Source: an uncultured Aquimarina sp.
Lineage (GTDB): Bacteria; Bacteroidota; Bacteroidia; Flavobacteriales; Flavobacteriaceae
Assembly (NCBI GenBank): GCA_947503835.1
Contig: CANNFM010000001.1
Coordinates: 248,001 to 312,000 of the forward strand
Length of the DNA: 64,000 nucleotides
Reading direction: 5' to 3'
Shown piece after piece: positions 45,747-54,569 of the stretch. The position numbers and the translations under genes were made by a program. Every line of letters begins with the position of its first letter. The stretch's first letter is position 1. The notes under the pieces were generated by a model that was not told the origin of the DNA, made no database searches, and saw only the letters and a list, made by a program, of their open reading frames with translations.

Positions 45747-47243
45747 TTATTGATTATCAGCGCGCCTTACCCTTATAATCAAATTTTTGAGGCGAACATT
45801 GTGTTGCCCGTCTACTTGAGTTGCTTTTAAACGATCAACAACTATTTGCCTTTGTCTTTTAACATTACTAAGTCCAAAGGAAGAAGGGATAAATTTTCTT
45901 CTTATTATATGAAAATCATCTCTTTTAAACATGGTAGCATAATCCTTACTACTTTTATCTACTATTTTTTTCTTATTCTTTGATAATCCGACTGTTTGTG
46001 ACAGAGCAAAACCACCCTCATTAGCTTTGTAACCAGATCTCCGTATCTCTTGAAACAATGTTGTTAAATAATCAGATTTGGAAACTTCTTCTAAAGCCTT
46101 TGTAGCCTGCAAAATAACCCATAGAGGATATTCTCTTTCAAAATCTCCACCAGCAGAATTATGAATTGTTACTAAACTCCTTGTCTTATTTATTTCAACA
46201 ATGGTTACCCAATGTGCATAACTGGAATTTTCCACAAAAGGAATCAGATCTGTTGAAGAATATTTATTCTTATTTTCATCATATTGCTTCAAAATTCCAG
46301 AATCTACAGCGATAATGGCACCTACTTCTTCGTTATTAAGTTGCTCTTCCGATACATCTTCTTCTTTGTCCGGTTCTCCAATAACATTCATCCATTCTTG
46401 TATGTCTTCACTATCTGGAGCTGTTCTCTGCTCTAGCTCTACAGGCTCTTCATTATTTTCATTATATGCATTGATCAAAATTTGAATATCTTCAAAATTT
46501 AATAATTCTCCTTGTGCAGTAACGTGAACATCTAGTTTTGCTGCTTTTTTTAATAGTGAATTCTTAACTTTTATACGATATTTATTATCATTATTACGCC
46601 CATAGGCAACAGCTATGGCATTTGCTAAAGCATACATACCGCAAGTTCCTGCAGATTGTATCATTCCTTCTTCATCAGTACTTAACTTACCTATTCGCTG
46701 GACTGTATTATCATTGTAAGCTAATTTAGTACTTGATTTTACTATTTTATTAGTACTGGTTATTCTATTATTTACCATTTGATCCACTACCTGCTCACGT
46801 GTCGTATCTATATTTTGACCATTTACTATTTTGTTCCCTTTTGGTATTCCGTTAATTGTATTATCTATAGCATGAGCTACTTCATGTTTTATGTGAAAAT
46901 CCGTATCCATCCCAGATGCGAAATGGATATTGCTTCCTTGTATGGTTGCTTCCGCCTGTAATTTTGAAGGAAAAGAGGAATTATGAGTTGCTTTTAGTCT
47001 AGAGGTATCTACCCCATATTGTTGCCCCATGGTCGTGGCTATCTGCTGAAACCGCGAAGATCCTTTTGGTTTTTTTTGGATGGGATTTTCAGAACCACCC
47101 ATTGCTGACTTCAACTTACGTTGCACTGCAACAGCGGGACGATTGTCAGCAATCATAGCTTCCCCACCTGTACTAAGTTCTTTTTGTACGCGTTGTACCG
47201 TTTCTTTTCGTGGTTCTTGGGTTTTATCGGTTTGTGTTTTCAT
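45747..47243 (-). CDS. DUF4157-type eCIS payload with cysteine-protease-like C-terminus
   Basis: A 498-aa protein. Its N-terminal leader (KTQTDKTQEPRKETVQRVQ, GGEAMIADNRP, RKL, NPIQKK) is shared with the next two payloads. A DUF4157-like domain follows, with HEVAH near residue 121 within FHIKHEVAHAIDNTING. The C-terminal part looks like a papain-fold / C39-like cysteine protease: SAGTCGMYALANAI puts a nucleophile Cys near residue 199, YAHWVTIVEI a His near 344, and TIHNSAGGDF an Asn near 362. It is the last payload gene of locus 2. The triad is read by pattern and the target is unknown. Confidence 0.82.
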   Translation of the reverse strand: MKTQTDKTQEPRKETVQRVQKELSTGGEAMIADNRPAVAVQRKLKSAMGGSENPIQKKPKGSSRFQQIATTMGQQYGVDTSRLKATHNSSFPSKLQAEATIQGSNIHFASGMDTDFHIKHEVAHAIDNTINGIPKGNKIVNGQNIDTTREQVVDQMVNNRITSTNKIVKSSTKLAYNDNTVQRIGKLSTDEEGMIQSAGTCGMYALANAIAVAYGRNNDNKYRIKVKNSLLKKAAKLDVHVTAQGELLNFEDIQILINAYNENNEEPVELEQRTAPDSEDIQEWMNVIGEPDKEEDVSEEQLNNEEVGAIIAVDSGILKQYDENKNKYSSTDLIPFVENSSYAHWVTIVEINKTRSLVTIHNSAGGDFEREYPLWVILQATKALEEVSKSDYLTTLFQEIRRSGYKANEGGFALSQTVGLSKNKKKIVDKSSKDYATMFKRDDFHIIRRKFIPSSFGLSNVKRQRQIVVDRLKATQVDGQHNVRLKNLIIRVRRADNQ

Positions 47244-47320
47244 AGCATACTATCTACTTTTTTAATAAGACATTTTTATAGACACGAGTTGTAAACTTGT
47301 ATAAACAAACCATATCTATT

Positions 47321-47420
47321 TGCTCTGCGAATGTCTGTGACTTCGCAGCATTTCACATATCTTTTCCATACGCATAACTTCTCACTGTTGACGCTACGAA
47401 CTTGCAAACTTCGCAGAGCA
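47321..47420. repeat. Dispersed palindromic intergenic repeats, copy 4 (two elements)
   Basis: TGCTCTGCGAATGTCTGTGA with CTTCGCAGCA (47321-47350) and TTCTCACTGTTGACGCTACG with AACTTGCAAACTTCGCAGAG (47379-47419). Both elements are present in the gap between two payload genes, in the same order as at 44731-44841. Confidence 0.75.
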
Positions 47421-47497
47421 GGGCTACTGCTTAAATTTTAACTTTCAATCCTTGGTTTTAACATGGAAATCAGAAGGGTCATGGGGCGTTTTTAGGT

Positions 47498-49321
47498 TCA
47501 CCTTCTCATAAATCTGCGCTTCTTGGCAGCAACATGATACTCGAACAACTTCACTAGATTGATTCCTGTTACGATTCGATCTGGATCATAAGGTGCTACC
47601 AGATTCGTTGTGACCACATCATCTGCTGTATTAACAATATTGGGGTCAAATACCTCCAAGTTTCGTCTTACATCGCCTGGCTCGTTAATCATGGAATTTA
47701 TTTTACGCGTTGCCTTGCCGCTTAAAATGCTAAGTCGTTTCCTTCTCAGCATAGTATTAACCGAATTAATAATATCATCTTTGGCTACGATCCAATTATT
47801 GACCGGAACATCAATACGAAAAGTGACTTTGGCCACTTTTGAGATGACTTTTGGTTTTACTTTTATTGTTGCCCGTATAAACCCAGTTCCATTTGGGTTT
47901 AGATCACTGTTTATTTGACTAATGCGTGCACTATGAAGATAGGGCAGGTCATATACCGTTATAACCCCTTGGTTATCATTTAGACCCATACTTTCAAGGT
48001 TAAAATCATTTGCATTTTGGCCTATCGTGGCATTGATATTTTCTAATTTGATTTTTTTATGGTCCCTCTCAGGTCTATTAAGCGGTTGGCCATTTTTGAC
48101 AGTTATGGTTTTTCGCTGGTCAAATTCTAGAAATTCAACCGATGCCGTTGTGTTAAAACTTTGATGTCCTCTTCCAGGCACTTGATTTAGATGTACGTTT
48201 AAATTTCTAACAGTTAGTGAGCCTTGGACATTGCTTTGGGTTTGGACTTGACCTGCTGGTCCCGTATATCCTCCTTTACCCGTCCTGGTGCTAGTGGAAC
48301 CTTCTAAAATTACTAAATCTAATTCGCCAACATGAATAGTCGAATTGGCCCCGATCATGTCCAGTATATTTTCCCTTACGTTAGTTCTTATATTTAATCC
48401 TGGAATATATTGACCAATAGCTCTCAGCAATCCACCCCCCAGATTGAATACCTTTTTGATGACTATGCCGTTTATGTTTATATTTCTGGCATCTATTCGT
48501 AATTGTTTGTTCCCAAAGGCAATATTGTTTCCATGTATTCTATCGGCAGTGACTCGAACAGATGACGCCATATCTAATGTGGTGATTGCTCCGTCTACAT
48601 CGATTTGGAAATTTTCAATCGTAACACCTCTTCCTCTCATTTCCGGGATCCTTATTCTAGAAGTGTTGCCCACCGTAGTATGTTGTACCTGATTATCTTC
48701 AAATTGAAAATTTCCCCGTCTCAATAACCGCTTTACTTGCCCTAAAATGGACATGGGTAACCTTTGCAGAGGACTATTGGTCACTTTCTTTGTTGAATTC
48801 GTCTTTAGCGGTGTTGATGTTATTGGATTTTGATTCTTGACCATATTATCTACTACCTGCTCTCGGGTAGAATCTACCTTATGCCCATTGACGACCTTGT
48901 CTCCATTTGGGGTTCCATTTAACATATTATCGATAGCATGACCGACTTCGTGCTTGATAGTATCTTTGGTATCCATGCCTGGAGCAAAATGAATGCTGTT
49001 TCCTTGAATAGTGGCCGCGGCATCTACTTTTGCAGGGAAAGCAGAGTTATGGGTTGCCTTTAAATTGGACATATTTACCCCATATTGTTTTCCCATTGTA
49101 GTTGCTATTTTTTGAAATTTAGAAGATCCCTTGGGCATTTTTTGTTGAATGGGTTTTTCGTTTGTTTTTGTCCCATCCATTACCGTTTTTAATTTGCGTT
49201 GTATTGCAGCAATTGGTCTGTTATCAGCAATCGTAGCTTCACCACCTGTACTGGATTCTTGTTGTACGCGTTGTACGGTTTCTTTTTGTGGTTCCTGGGT
49301 GTTTTCTTGTGGTGCTTTCAT
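47498..49321 (-). CDS. DUF4157-type eCIS payload with unknown beta-rich C-terminus
   Basis: A 607-aa protein. The leader (KAPQENTQEPQKETVQRVQ, GGEATIADNRP, RKL, KPIQQK) and the DUF4157-like domain (HEVGH near residue 125, within IKHEVGHAIDNMLNG) closely match the 498-aa payload, so these parts were recently duplicated. From about residue 190 the sequence becomes long, mostly beta (RGVTIENFQIDVDGAITTLD, LTVRNLNVHLNQVPGRG, ITVYDLPYLHSARISQINSD), with few catalytic candidates. This pattern recalls elongated beta proteins that bind lipid or glycans, but I cannot name a family. It lies between two other payload genes, with repeats on both sides. Confidence 0.78.
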   Translation of the reverse strand: MKAPQENTQEPQKETVQRVQQESSTGGEATIADNRPIAAIQRKLKTVMDGTKTNEKPIQQKMPKGSSKFQKIATTMGKQYGVNMSNLKATHNSAFPAKVDAAATIQGNSIHFAPGMDTKDTIKHEVGHAIDNMLNGTPNGDKVVNGHKVDSTREQVVDNMVKNQNPITSTPLKTNSTKKVTNSPLQRLPMSILGQVKRLLRRGNFQFEDNQVQHTTVGNTSRIRIPEMRGRGVTIENFQIDVDGAITTLDMASSVRVTADRIHGNNIAFGNKQLRIDARNININGIVIKKVFNLGGGLLRAIGQYIPGLNIRTNVRENILDMIGANSTIHVGELDLVILEGSTSTRTGKGGYTGPAGQVQTQSNVQGSLTVRNLNVHLNQVPGRGHQSFNTTASVEFLEFDQRKTITVKNGQPLNRPERDHKKIKLENINATIGQNANDFNLESMGLNDNQGVITVYDLPYLHSARISQINSDLNPNGTGFIRATIKVKPKVISKVAKVTFRIDVPVNNWIVAKDDIINSVNTMLRRKRLSILSGKATRKINSMINEPGDVRRNLEVFDPNIVNTADDVVTTNLVAPYDPDRIVTGINLVKLFEYHVAAKKRRFMRR

Positions 49322-49402
49322 TATTCTTAATTCATATTAAATTAGATCTACAGGCATTAGCAGCACGGATTTCGAATCCGCGACATCGGGTCTAAACTCT
49401 CT

Positions 49403-49440
49403 TCTTCTCATTGTTGACGCCACTAGTTACAAACTAGCAG
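49403..49440. repeat. Dispersed palindromic intergenic repeat, copy 5 (diverged)
   Basis: TTCTTCTCATTGTTGACGCC followed by ACTAGTTACAAACTAGCAGT: same left part (TTCTCA-TTGTTGACGC) as copies 1 and 4, but the arms have changed together to CTAGTT and AACTAG, so the palindrome is kept by compensating changes. Confidence 0.65.
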
Positions 49441-49458
49441 TAGCAGGGGAATTTCACT

Positions 49459-51012
49459 TTATGTATCATTTTCATTGGCAAACACTGTACTTGCAGCCTT
49501 TTTTATTTCATTTTGTCTTCCCCAATCAGGTATCGCCTTACTTTTTTCTTTTAACTTCTTATACGCATCATTAAAATCGGTTATATTTTCTAGTTTCTCT
49601 AGTCTTATTTTACCATAGGAGCCAGCTTCTCCTTCTTTTCCTCCACCTTTCATTGGCATCCAACGTTTTTCTGCATAAACTCCAGGATCTAAATTAACCA
49701 GATTAAACCCGCTAACTTCTTGAACTCCAAATACAAAAGTTCCTAGTAAATTTGTACTGTGTTGTGCACTTGTCATAATGATCACTTTAGAGTTTAAAAG
49801 ACTTTTAGGTTTCATTATCCCACTAAACAAATGTTGGGTTTTTTCCCCAAACAGTGTCTTCTTAATACCATCAAATAAGCCTGGCATTCCAGAAGCCACA
49901 GAATACACCACAGCAGATTTATCTACATCTTTTAAATCTGTAGGTGTAGTTGATCCGAGATCAAAAAAATATTTAGCATTAGGCACTGGGTCATAACCGG
50001 AATAAGATACTTGAACACTGTCTTTAAATTCTTCCTTAATTTGTTCTGCTAGATAAGCACCTGCTACTGCGCCTCTACTGTGCCCCATTATTTTCACTTT
50101 TTTATTTGGCATATTGTTATTCTCAGCTATTTTGCGCTTTACTAGTTCTAATATTTTTACTCTAAGATTTGCAATACTATTTGGTCCTATATCTATACTA
50201 CCAGTATTTATTCCTCCAATATTTGTTATTGGTGCTCCAGGTCCAGCGATATCAAACTCTTCTACTTTTTCTGAATCTGTATTATAGGTAGTTGGCAGTA
50301 GTCTTTTTTTTACCATTACACCTCCTTCAGTTGACCACTCTTTGTCTTTATGTACATTATTCACTACCTCAATCCGTCTTTTTTCACTTATGAAGTTATG
50401 TCCTGAACCAGAAAATAATAGTCTTAATATGTAGGTATCTTCTTCCTGTCTTTGTACTATGTTACTATTACCATTTTCTTTTCCTAAAGATAAATCTTGA
50501 CTATTCTTACTCTGCATTTGTAGTGCTTTAACACCCATCACATCTGCCTCTTTCTCCAATCCAGCATCGTCATTAATATTCACTTTACTTTTTAGCTGCC
50601 TAGTCGGTTTTACTCTACCTTGTTTTTGTTGTACTACGTGCCATGCTTCATGGGGTAAGTGTTTTTCTTGCCCTGGTGCCAGGTGGATATTGGTTCCTTG
50701 TGCATAGGCATGAGCTTGTAATTGGGCTGGTTTGCTGGAGTTGTAATGTACTTTTACATCATCCATACTGTAACCCGATAGGTTTTCGATACCGGATTTT
50801 AGGTTGTCAGGTAAACCGGTTTTGTTTTTTCGTTGGATTGGATTCGCGCTATTCTCTGTAGAAGCACTTATTGTGTCTTGCAGCTTGCGCTGATCGATAG
50901 TAGAGGTACGGTTATCCTTTAATTGAGCCGTACCTCCATCACTAGGTTCACTAGTAACCCTCGGGGTAATCAAGTTTTGAGATTCTTGTGTTTTATCTGT
51001 TTGTGTTTTCAT
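49459..51012 (-). CDS. DUF4157 eCIS payload with lipase-like (Tle/DUF2235-type) C-terminus
   Basis: A 517-aa protein. The leader (KTQTDKTQESQNLITPRV, GGTAQLKDNR, QRKL, ANPIQRK) is shared in pattern with the other two locus 2 payloads. The DUF4157 domain has the canonical HEAWH near residue 122, within LPHEAWHVVQQKQG, followed by EKEADVMG. The C-terminal domain is an alpha/beta hydrolase: VKIMGHSRGAVAGAYLAEQI with nucleophile Ser near 312, a possible acidic residue in GYDPVPN near 340, and a His in AQHST near 417. The GHSRGA elbow is typical of DUF2235 and Tle phospholipase effectors. It is the payload gene closest to the AAA+ gene. Lipid hydrolysis in the target cell is the inferred effect. 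Confidence 0.85.
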   Translation of the reverse strand: MKTQTDKTQESQNLITPRVTSEPSDGGTAQLKDNRTSTIDQRKLQDTISASTENSANPIQRKNKTGLPDNLKSGIENLSGYSMDDVKVHYNSSKPAQLQAHAYAQGTNIHLAPGQEKHLPHEAWHVVQQKQGRVKPTRQLKSKVNINDDAGLEKEADVMGVKALQMQSKNSQDLSLGKENGNSNIVQRQEEDTYILRLLFSGSGHNFISEKRRIEVVNNVHKDKEWSTEGGVMVKKRLLPTTYNTDSEKVEEFDIAGPGAPITNIGGINTGSIDIGPNSIANLRVKILELVKRKIAENNNMPNKKVKIMGHSRGAVAGAYLAEQIKEEFKDSVQVSYSGYDPVPNAKYFFDLGSTTPTDLKDVDKSAVVYSVASGMPGLFDGIKKTLFGEKTQHLFSGIMKPKSLLNSKVIIMTSAQHSTNLLGTFVFGVQEVSGFNLVNLDPGVYAEKRWMPMKGGGKEGEAGSYGKIRLEKLENITDFNDAYKKLKEKSKAIPDWGRQNEIKKAASTVFANENDT

Positions 51013-51031
51013 ATCATATGATGTATTACTA

Positions 51032-51085
51032 TCAGTTTAAAATGATCCCTTCCTTTTGCAATTCTTGATAGATAGCCTTCCTTTT
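51032..51085 (-). pseudogene. Remnant of the 3' end of a second AAA+ ATPase gene
   Basis: Read on the minus strand, this short stretch encodes KRKAIYQELQKEGIILN and then TGA. The intact AAA+ gene 313 bases upstream ends in TAIRQELQKEGIILN and a stop. The last eleven residues are identical, although several codons and the stop codon differ, so it is a diverged copy. Upstream of the Lys-Arg the similarity ends at the dispersed repeat element. It probably marks an old deletion or recombination junction. Confidence 0.75.
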
Positions 51086-51148
51086 TGAACTTCTGTGACT
51101 TCGCTGCATTTCTTTTCTTATCCAATGGCTGTAAACGAAGTGTTATCT

Positions 51149-51190
51149 CCTTACTGTTATCGCTACGAAGTTGCAAACTTAGCAGAGCCT
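51149..51190. repeat. Dispersed palindromic intergenic repeat, copy 6
   Basis: CCTTACTGTTATCGCTACGA followed by AGTTGCAAACTTAGCAGAGC: palindrome centred on TTGCAA with arms GCTACGAAGTT and AACTTAGCAG. It lies between the AAA+ gene and the AAA+ remnant. Confidence 0.7.
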
Positions 51191-51346
51191 CACTTTTCTG
51201 AGAACAGCGTTTTACGATGGTGGATCCCGATACCTTCTTCTGCAGGTATTCCTCTGCATATTTAATAATCAGTACCGGGATAATCCCCCTTATTTCCCCA
51301 CCATCTATTAGAAATATTTATGTTTTTTTATATATTATTGTATCGT

Positions 51347-52774
51347 TTAGTTTAAAATAATCCCTTCTTTCTGTAACTCCTGTCTAATGGCAGTTTCCAG
51401 GCTTTGTTGGGTGATTGTTTTTTCTTTGTTCGTTACGGCTTGTAGCGTACATTTACGTATTATATTCATCATTAATCCGCCAGAGATTTCATAGTTTTCG
51501 GCGATATGCCATAGATCTGAGTTTTCATCTAGTGGTAATTTCTTAGCAAAAGATTGTTTCCATAGTTGATAGCGTTCTTCTACTCCCGGCATGGTAAATT
51601 CGATCATGGATTGGAATCGTCGGGTAAAGGCGTCATCTATATTGTCTTTTAGGTTCGATGCCAGGATCACTACGCCGGGGAAATCTTCGATGCGCTGCAA
51701 TAAATACCCTATCTCCTGATTTCCGTATCGATCATTGGCACTACTTACTTGGGTACGTTGCCCAAACAAAGAATCCGCCTCATCAAAAAACAAGATCCAA
51801 TCGTGTTGCTGGGCTTGATCAAATACTTTAGCCAGGTTTTTTTCGGTTTCACCAATGTATTTAGAGACCGTCATACTTAGGTCGATCCTATAGACTTGCC
51901 TGTCTGTACTTTTTCCTAACAATGCTGCTGCCATACTCTTGCCGGTTCCCGGTGGTCCAAAAAACAGGCTTTTATAGCCCGGTTTTAGTCGTTTACCCAG
52001 TTCCAACTCTTCTAATACTGTGTGTCCATAGGTAACCCAATCCCTGATTTCCTGCAAGCTATGTGTTGTGGATCTAGAGACGATGAGATCCTCCCACGAT
52101 AGTTTGGTATGAATCCGTTGTGCAGGGAAATCAGGGCTATATTTTGCTTGATAGGGTTTACCAGTTAATAAATATTCTACATATTCATTAGCGATCATCC
52201 AGATACTACTCAGCAATGGGCTATTCCCTTTGGTCCTGGATAAGCTGATGATGCCTTTTCGTATCGCGACAAAGTCTTGGGTAATGAGCGTATGATATTG
52301 CAAGCGTTTCTGTAGCTCGTCTCCTGCAATTAAAAACATCGCAGTTTCTGCGGTAGGAATCAATCCTAAATGTCCTTCTAACAACAGTCCGCCAAATTCG
52401 CTATAGCGGCGGTCATAGTCTTTGTTTTTAGTGAGCAGAATATCTAAAAGTTCTGGTTGGATATGAGGAACTAATGCCAAGATTAGCAACAATCGTTCTG
52501 CAACCTTGAGTTTGTGTTTTTGTATAAATACTGCATAGACTCCTTCTTTATCGGTTATATCCGGAGGTGTTAATTCTTGTATGGATTGATATGGCGTTTC
52601 TTGATTAAAATGTAATTCTAAGCGGGTTTGAAGCACTATGCTTAGCCAAACTAGTTCGTTTGCTATTACCTCTGCGTTATGATCGCTGATATCTTTTTCA
52701 GTAGATTTCTTCATACAATTATTTTCAGCGATAACAATTTGTTTTTCCATAGTGCTGTTTACTTTATAATTCAT
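51347..52774 (-). CDS. AAA+ ATPase of the eCIS (Afp15-like)
   Basis: A 475-aa protein. The N-terminal 240 residues are helical (LVWLSIVLQTRLELHFNQE) and typical of the eCIS ATPase class. The AAA+ core has Walker A GPPGTGKS near residue 276, Walker B WILFFDEADSLF near 329, and the arginine-finger segment AFTRRFQS near 385; FQSMIEFTMPGVEERYQLWK follows. In Afp/PVC systems this ATPase is needed for particle assembly or payload loading, though its exact action is not settled. It follows the tape-measure gene after 176 bases with two hairpins and precedes the payload genes. An internal ATG at codon 9 is an alternative start. Confidence 0.93.
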   Translation of the reverse strand: MNYKVNSTMEKQIVIAENNCMKKSTEKDISDHNAEVIANELVWLSIVLQTRLELHFNQETPYQSIQELTPPDITDKEGVYAVFIQKHKLKVAERLLLILALVPHIQPELLDILLTKNKDYDRRYSEFGGLLLEGHLGLIPTAETAMFLIAGDELQKRLQYHTLITQDFVAIRKGIISLSRTKGNSPLLSSIWMIANEYVEYLLTGKPYQAKYSPDFPAQRIHTKLSWEDLIVSRSTTHSLQEIRDWVTYGHTVLEELELGKRLKPGYKSLFFGPPGTGKSMAAALLGKSTDRQVYRIDLSMTVSKYIGETEKNLAKVFDQAQQHDWILFFDEADSLFGQRTQVSSANDRYGNQEIGYLLQRIEDFPGVVILASNLKDNIDDAFTRRFQSMIEFTMPGVEERYQLWKQSFAKKLPLDENSDLWHIAENYEISGGLMMNIIRKCTLQAVTNKEKTITQQSLETAIRQELQKEGIILN

Positions 52775-52815
52775 TCAATTCATAGATACGGACGACATAC
52801 TTCCGTTTTATTGCT

Positions 52816-52921
52816 CCCTTCCCTCGGGGAAGGGCCGGGGATAGGAATATTTTTTTTGTTTTCTAATCCCATTACTGAAACAAGTTCAGCACAGGCTCTA
52901 AATCCTTCCCTTGGGGAAGGA
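52816..52921. repeat. Two intergenic hairpins between tape-measure and AAA+ genes
   Basis: CCCTTCCC-TCG-GGGAAGGG (52816-52834) and TCCTTCCC-TTG-GGGAAGGA (52903-52921), each with an 8-bp stem. Neither is followed by a T-run, so they are more like dispersed repeats or mRNA processing/stability elements than terminators. They are related to the hairpin at 44700-44720. Confidence 0.6.
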
Positions 52922-52950
52922 CTTTCCACGATATTCTAAAACCCATTTCA

Positions 52951-54564
52951 TCATAACCACTCCACTACAATAATGTCTTGCATCCAGGGGAGTTTCACCG
53001 TATGAAAACCCCAAGGCAATTTTTCTAACGTAACATCATGAGTTTCTCGTTGCACCTGTAATAACCAATGACCATCTCGGGTACGTAAGGATCCAGGGCG
53101 ACATAGATAGGAGGTTCTAAATCCTTCTATCGATAAGTTTTTCCAATGTGGGCCTTGTCCTATCGCAGCGGTTAGCAATCCTTCTGCAATTGCTGTTTCT
53201 TCATCCGATAGTGTGATTGGCGATATGACTTCTTCTATAGCGACACCGCATAACAATTTGTTTAATGGCAGTGCTCCTTCAAACAGTTCCTGGTCATCTC
53301 CTTCACACAGATACTGCAAGGCACATATGGCAGTATGGCGAGCGGTTTCATTGATAAAGCTTTTATCTTTGATCAACTCCAAATTCTCAAAAAAGCGTTC
53401 TAAAAATGGCCAAAAGAGTACCAATCCTGCGTTTTGTATAGGGATAAAATCTGTATCCTCAAAAGGAGAAGACAATTGTTCTATCTCCAGTAATGTGGGT
53501 TTTGATGCTATCTCTTGCAGTTCTTTATGTACTCCCTGGAGATAGATTGCCAAGGGTCTTAATACACTATTGGCATCTACCGTTTGCTCTTGTATGTTCC
53601 CTATATCTTTTAGTAGTTGCACCCATTGCTTTAACATTTTGGTAGGCAACTGACCCAAAAAAGGGTTGTTTATGATAGTGGATAGTTGTCTAAAGAATTC
53701 TTGCCATACAGTATTCTTAGCTTGCATAGTTTTATAGCTAGCTACTAAAGATTTGATCTCATAGACATCCTGTGCTTGATGTTTTTTGCTACTTCCTTTA
53801 TGATCTATTCCGAGTGCTGCCAACGTACCTTGGAAACATTCTTGTTCGAAGAATTTGAAATCTTTATAGGTATCAAACTTCTGAAACGCTGTTTTCCAAA
53901 ACGTAGCCTGTATCTTCTGCGATGCGATGCCGTATTTCTTATGAACTCTCTGCTGAAAGTTTTCTAAATTAGGCACTATTTCTTGCACACGAATATCCGA
54001 AATCAGTTGAAGGGATTGAAGCAGTTGCGCTTCTGTACTTGTATAGACAAAACGTTCTAGCTGCTGGGCACTCCATCTCAATTGTTTTAGCAAGGTGATG
54101 AAAGTGGTGTTCGGTTTTTGCAACAATTCTTTTAATTGCTCCAGAACATATGCTTTGGTTGTGTCCTCTGCCCACCAAGGTAATATCCCGGTTTTCAGGT
54201 AATGTGCTACTACTCTAATAGGTGTTTTTTCTTCGGGTTGATTGGCCTCGTCCTTTTGTACTACGGCATCAGATTGCTGATATACAGTAAGTGCTTCTTG
54301 AAGTTTTTCTTGTAATTCTTCCTCAAAAACAGTTTCAAAATTATCCAAAGATACCTGCCCTAAATCTAATGTAAGTTGATCTATCTGTAATGGTTGGTCT
54401 CCCAGAGTATTGGTAGTATTTCCAAATATGCGATCCATAACCGTTGTTAACTGATGCCGACACAGCGCACTCAGTTCTTGCTGCACAGCAAAAGCATCTA
54501 CAGTCGAAGGCAGGTGAATTTCTAAAATCTGTTTATTGATGATATGTTTTTGCTGTGTCATCAT
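52951..54564 (-). CDS. Contractile injection system tape-measure protein (Afp14-like), locus 2
   Basis: A 537-aa protein of the same family as the product at 13224-14849: N-terminal NKQILEIHLPSTVDAFAVQQ and DQLTLDLGQVSLDN, C-terminal QNAGLVLFWPFLERFFENLE, then LEKLPWGFHTVKLPWMQDII. The middle part differs strongly from the locus 1 copy, which shows that the two genes are old paralogues and not a recent duplication. It is encoded 5 bases after the Afp12-like gene. Its presence shows that locus 2 belongs to a second particle with its own length control. Confidence 0.9.
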   Translation of the reverse strand: MMTQQKHIINKQILEIHLPSTVDAFAVQQELSALCRHQLTTVMDRIFGNTTNTLGDQPLQIDQLTLDLGQVSLDNFETVFEEELQEKLQEALTVYQQSDAVVQKDEANQPEEKTPIRVVAHYLKTGILPWWAEDTTKAYVLEQLKELLQKPNTTFITLLKQLRWSAQQLERFVYTSTEAQLLQSLQLISDIRVQEIVPNLENFQQRVHKKYGIASQKIQATFWKTAFQKFDTYKDFKFFEQECFQGTLAALGIDHKGSSKKHQAQDVYEIKSLVASYKTMQAKNTVWQEFFRQLSTIINNPFLGQLPTKMLKQWVQLLKDIGNIQEQTVDANSVLRPLAIYLQGVHKELQEIASKPTLLEIEQLSSPFEDTDFIPIQNAGLVLFWPFLERFFENLELIKDKSFINETARHTAICALQYLCEGDDQELFEGALPLNKLLCGVAIEEVISPITLSDEETAIAEGLLTAAIGQGPHWKNLSIEGFRTSYLCRPGSLRTRDGHWLLQVQRETHDVTLEKLPWGFHTVKLPWMQDIIVVEWL

Positions 54565-54569
54565 GCTAC

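Larger units (their letters stand above)
51013..51346. other. Gap between lipase payload and AAA+ genes
   Basis: 334 bases holding the AAA+ 3' remnant (51032-51085), a short version of the TGTGACTTCGCTGCA element (51086-51110) and a palindromic repeat copy (51149-51190). No intact gene is present. Confidence 0.65.

Noticed and set aside
45747..47243. Classical DUF4157 zinc-protease activity in the 498- and 607-aa payloads
   Set aside because: Their HEVAH and HEVGH motifs fit HExxH, but the surrounding sequence departs from canonical DUF4157, and no proof of proteolysis can be read. Recorded only as DUF4157-type.
49403..49440. True integron attC sites
   Set aside because: No integrase is in the window and the elements lack an evident attC core layout. 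Kept as palindromic repeats with a possible exchange role.
52816..52921. The two hairpins as terminators between tape-measure and AAA+ genes
   Set aside because: No T-run follows either stem on the minus strand; similar stems occur elsewhere as intergenic repeats.
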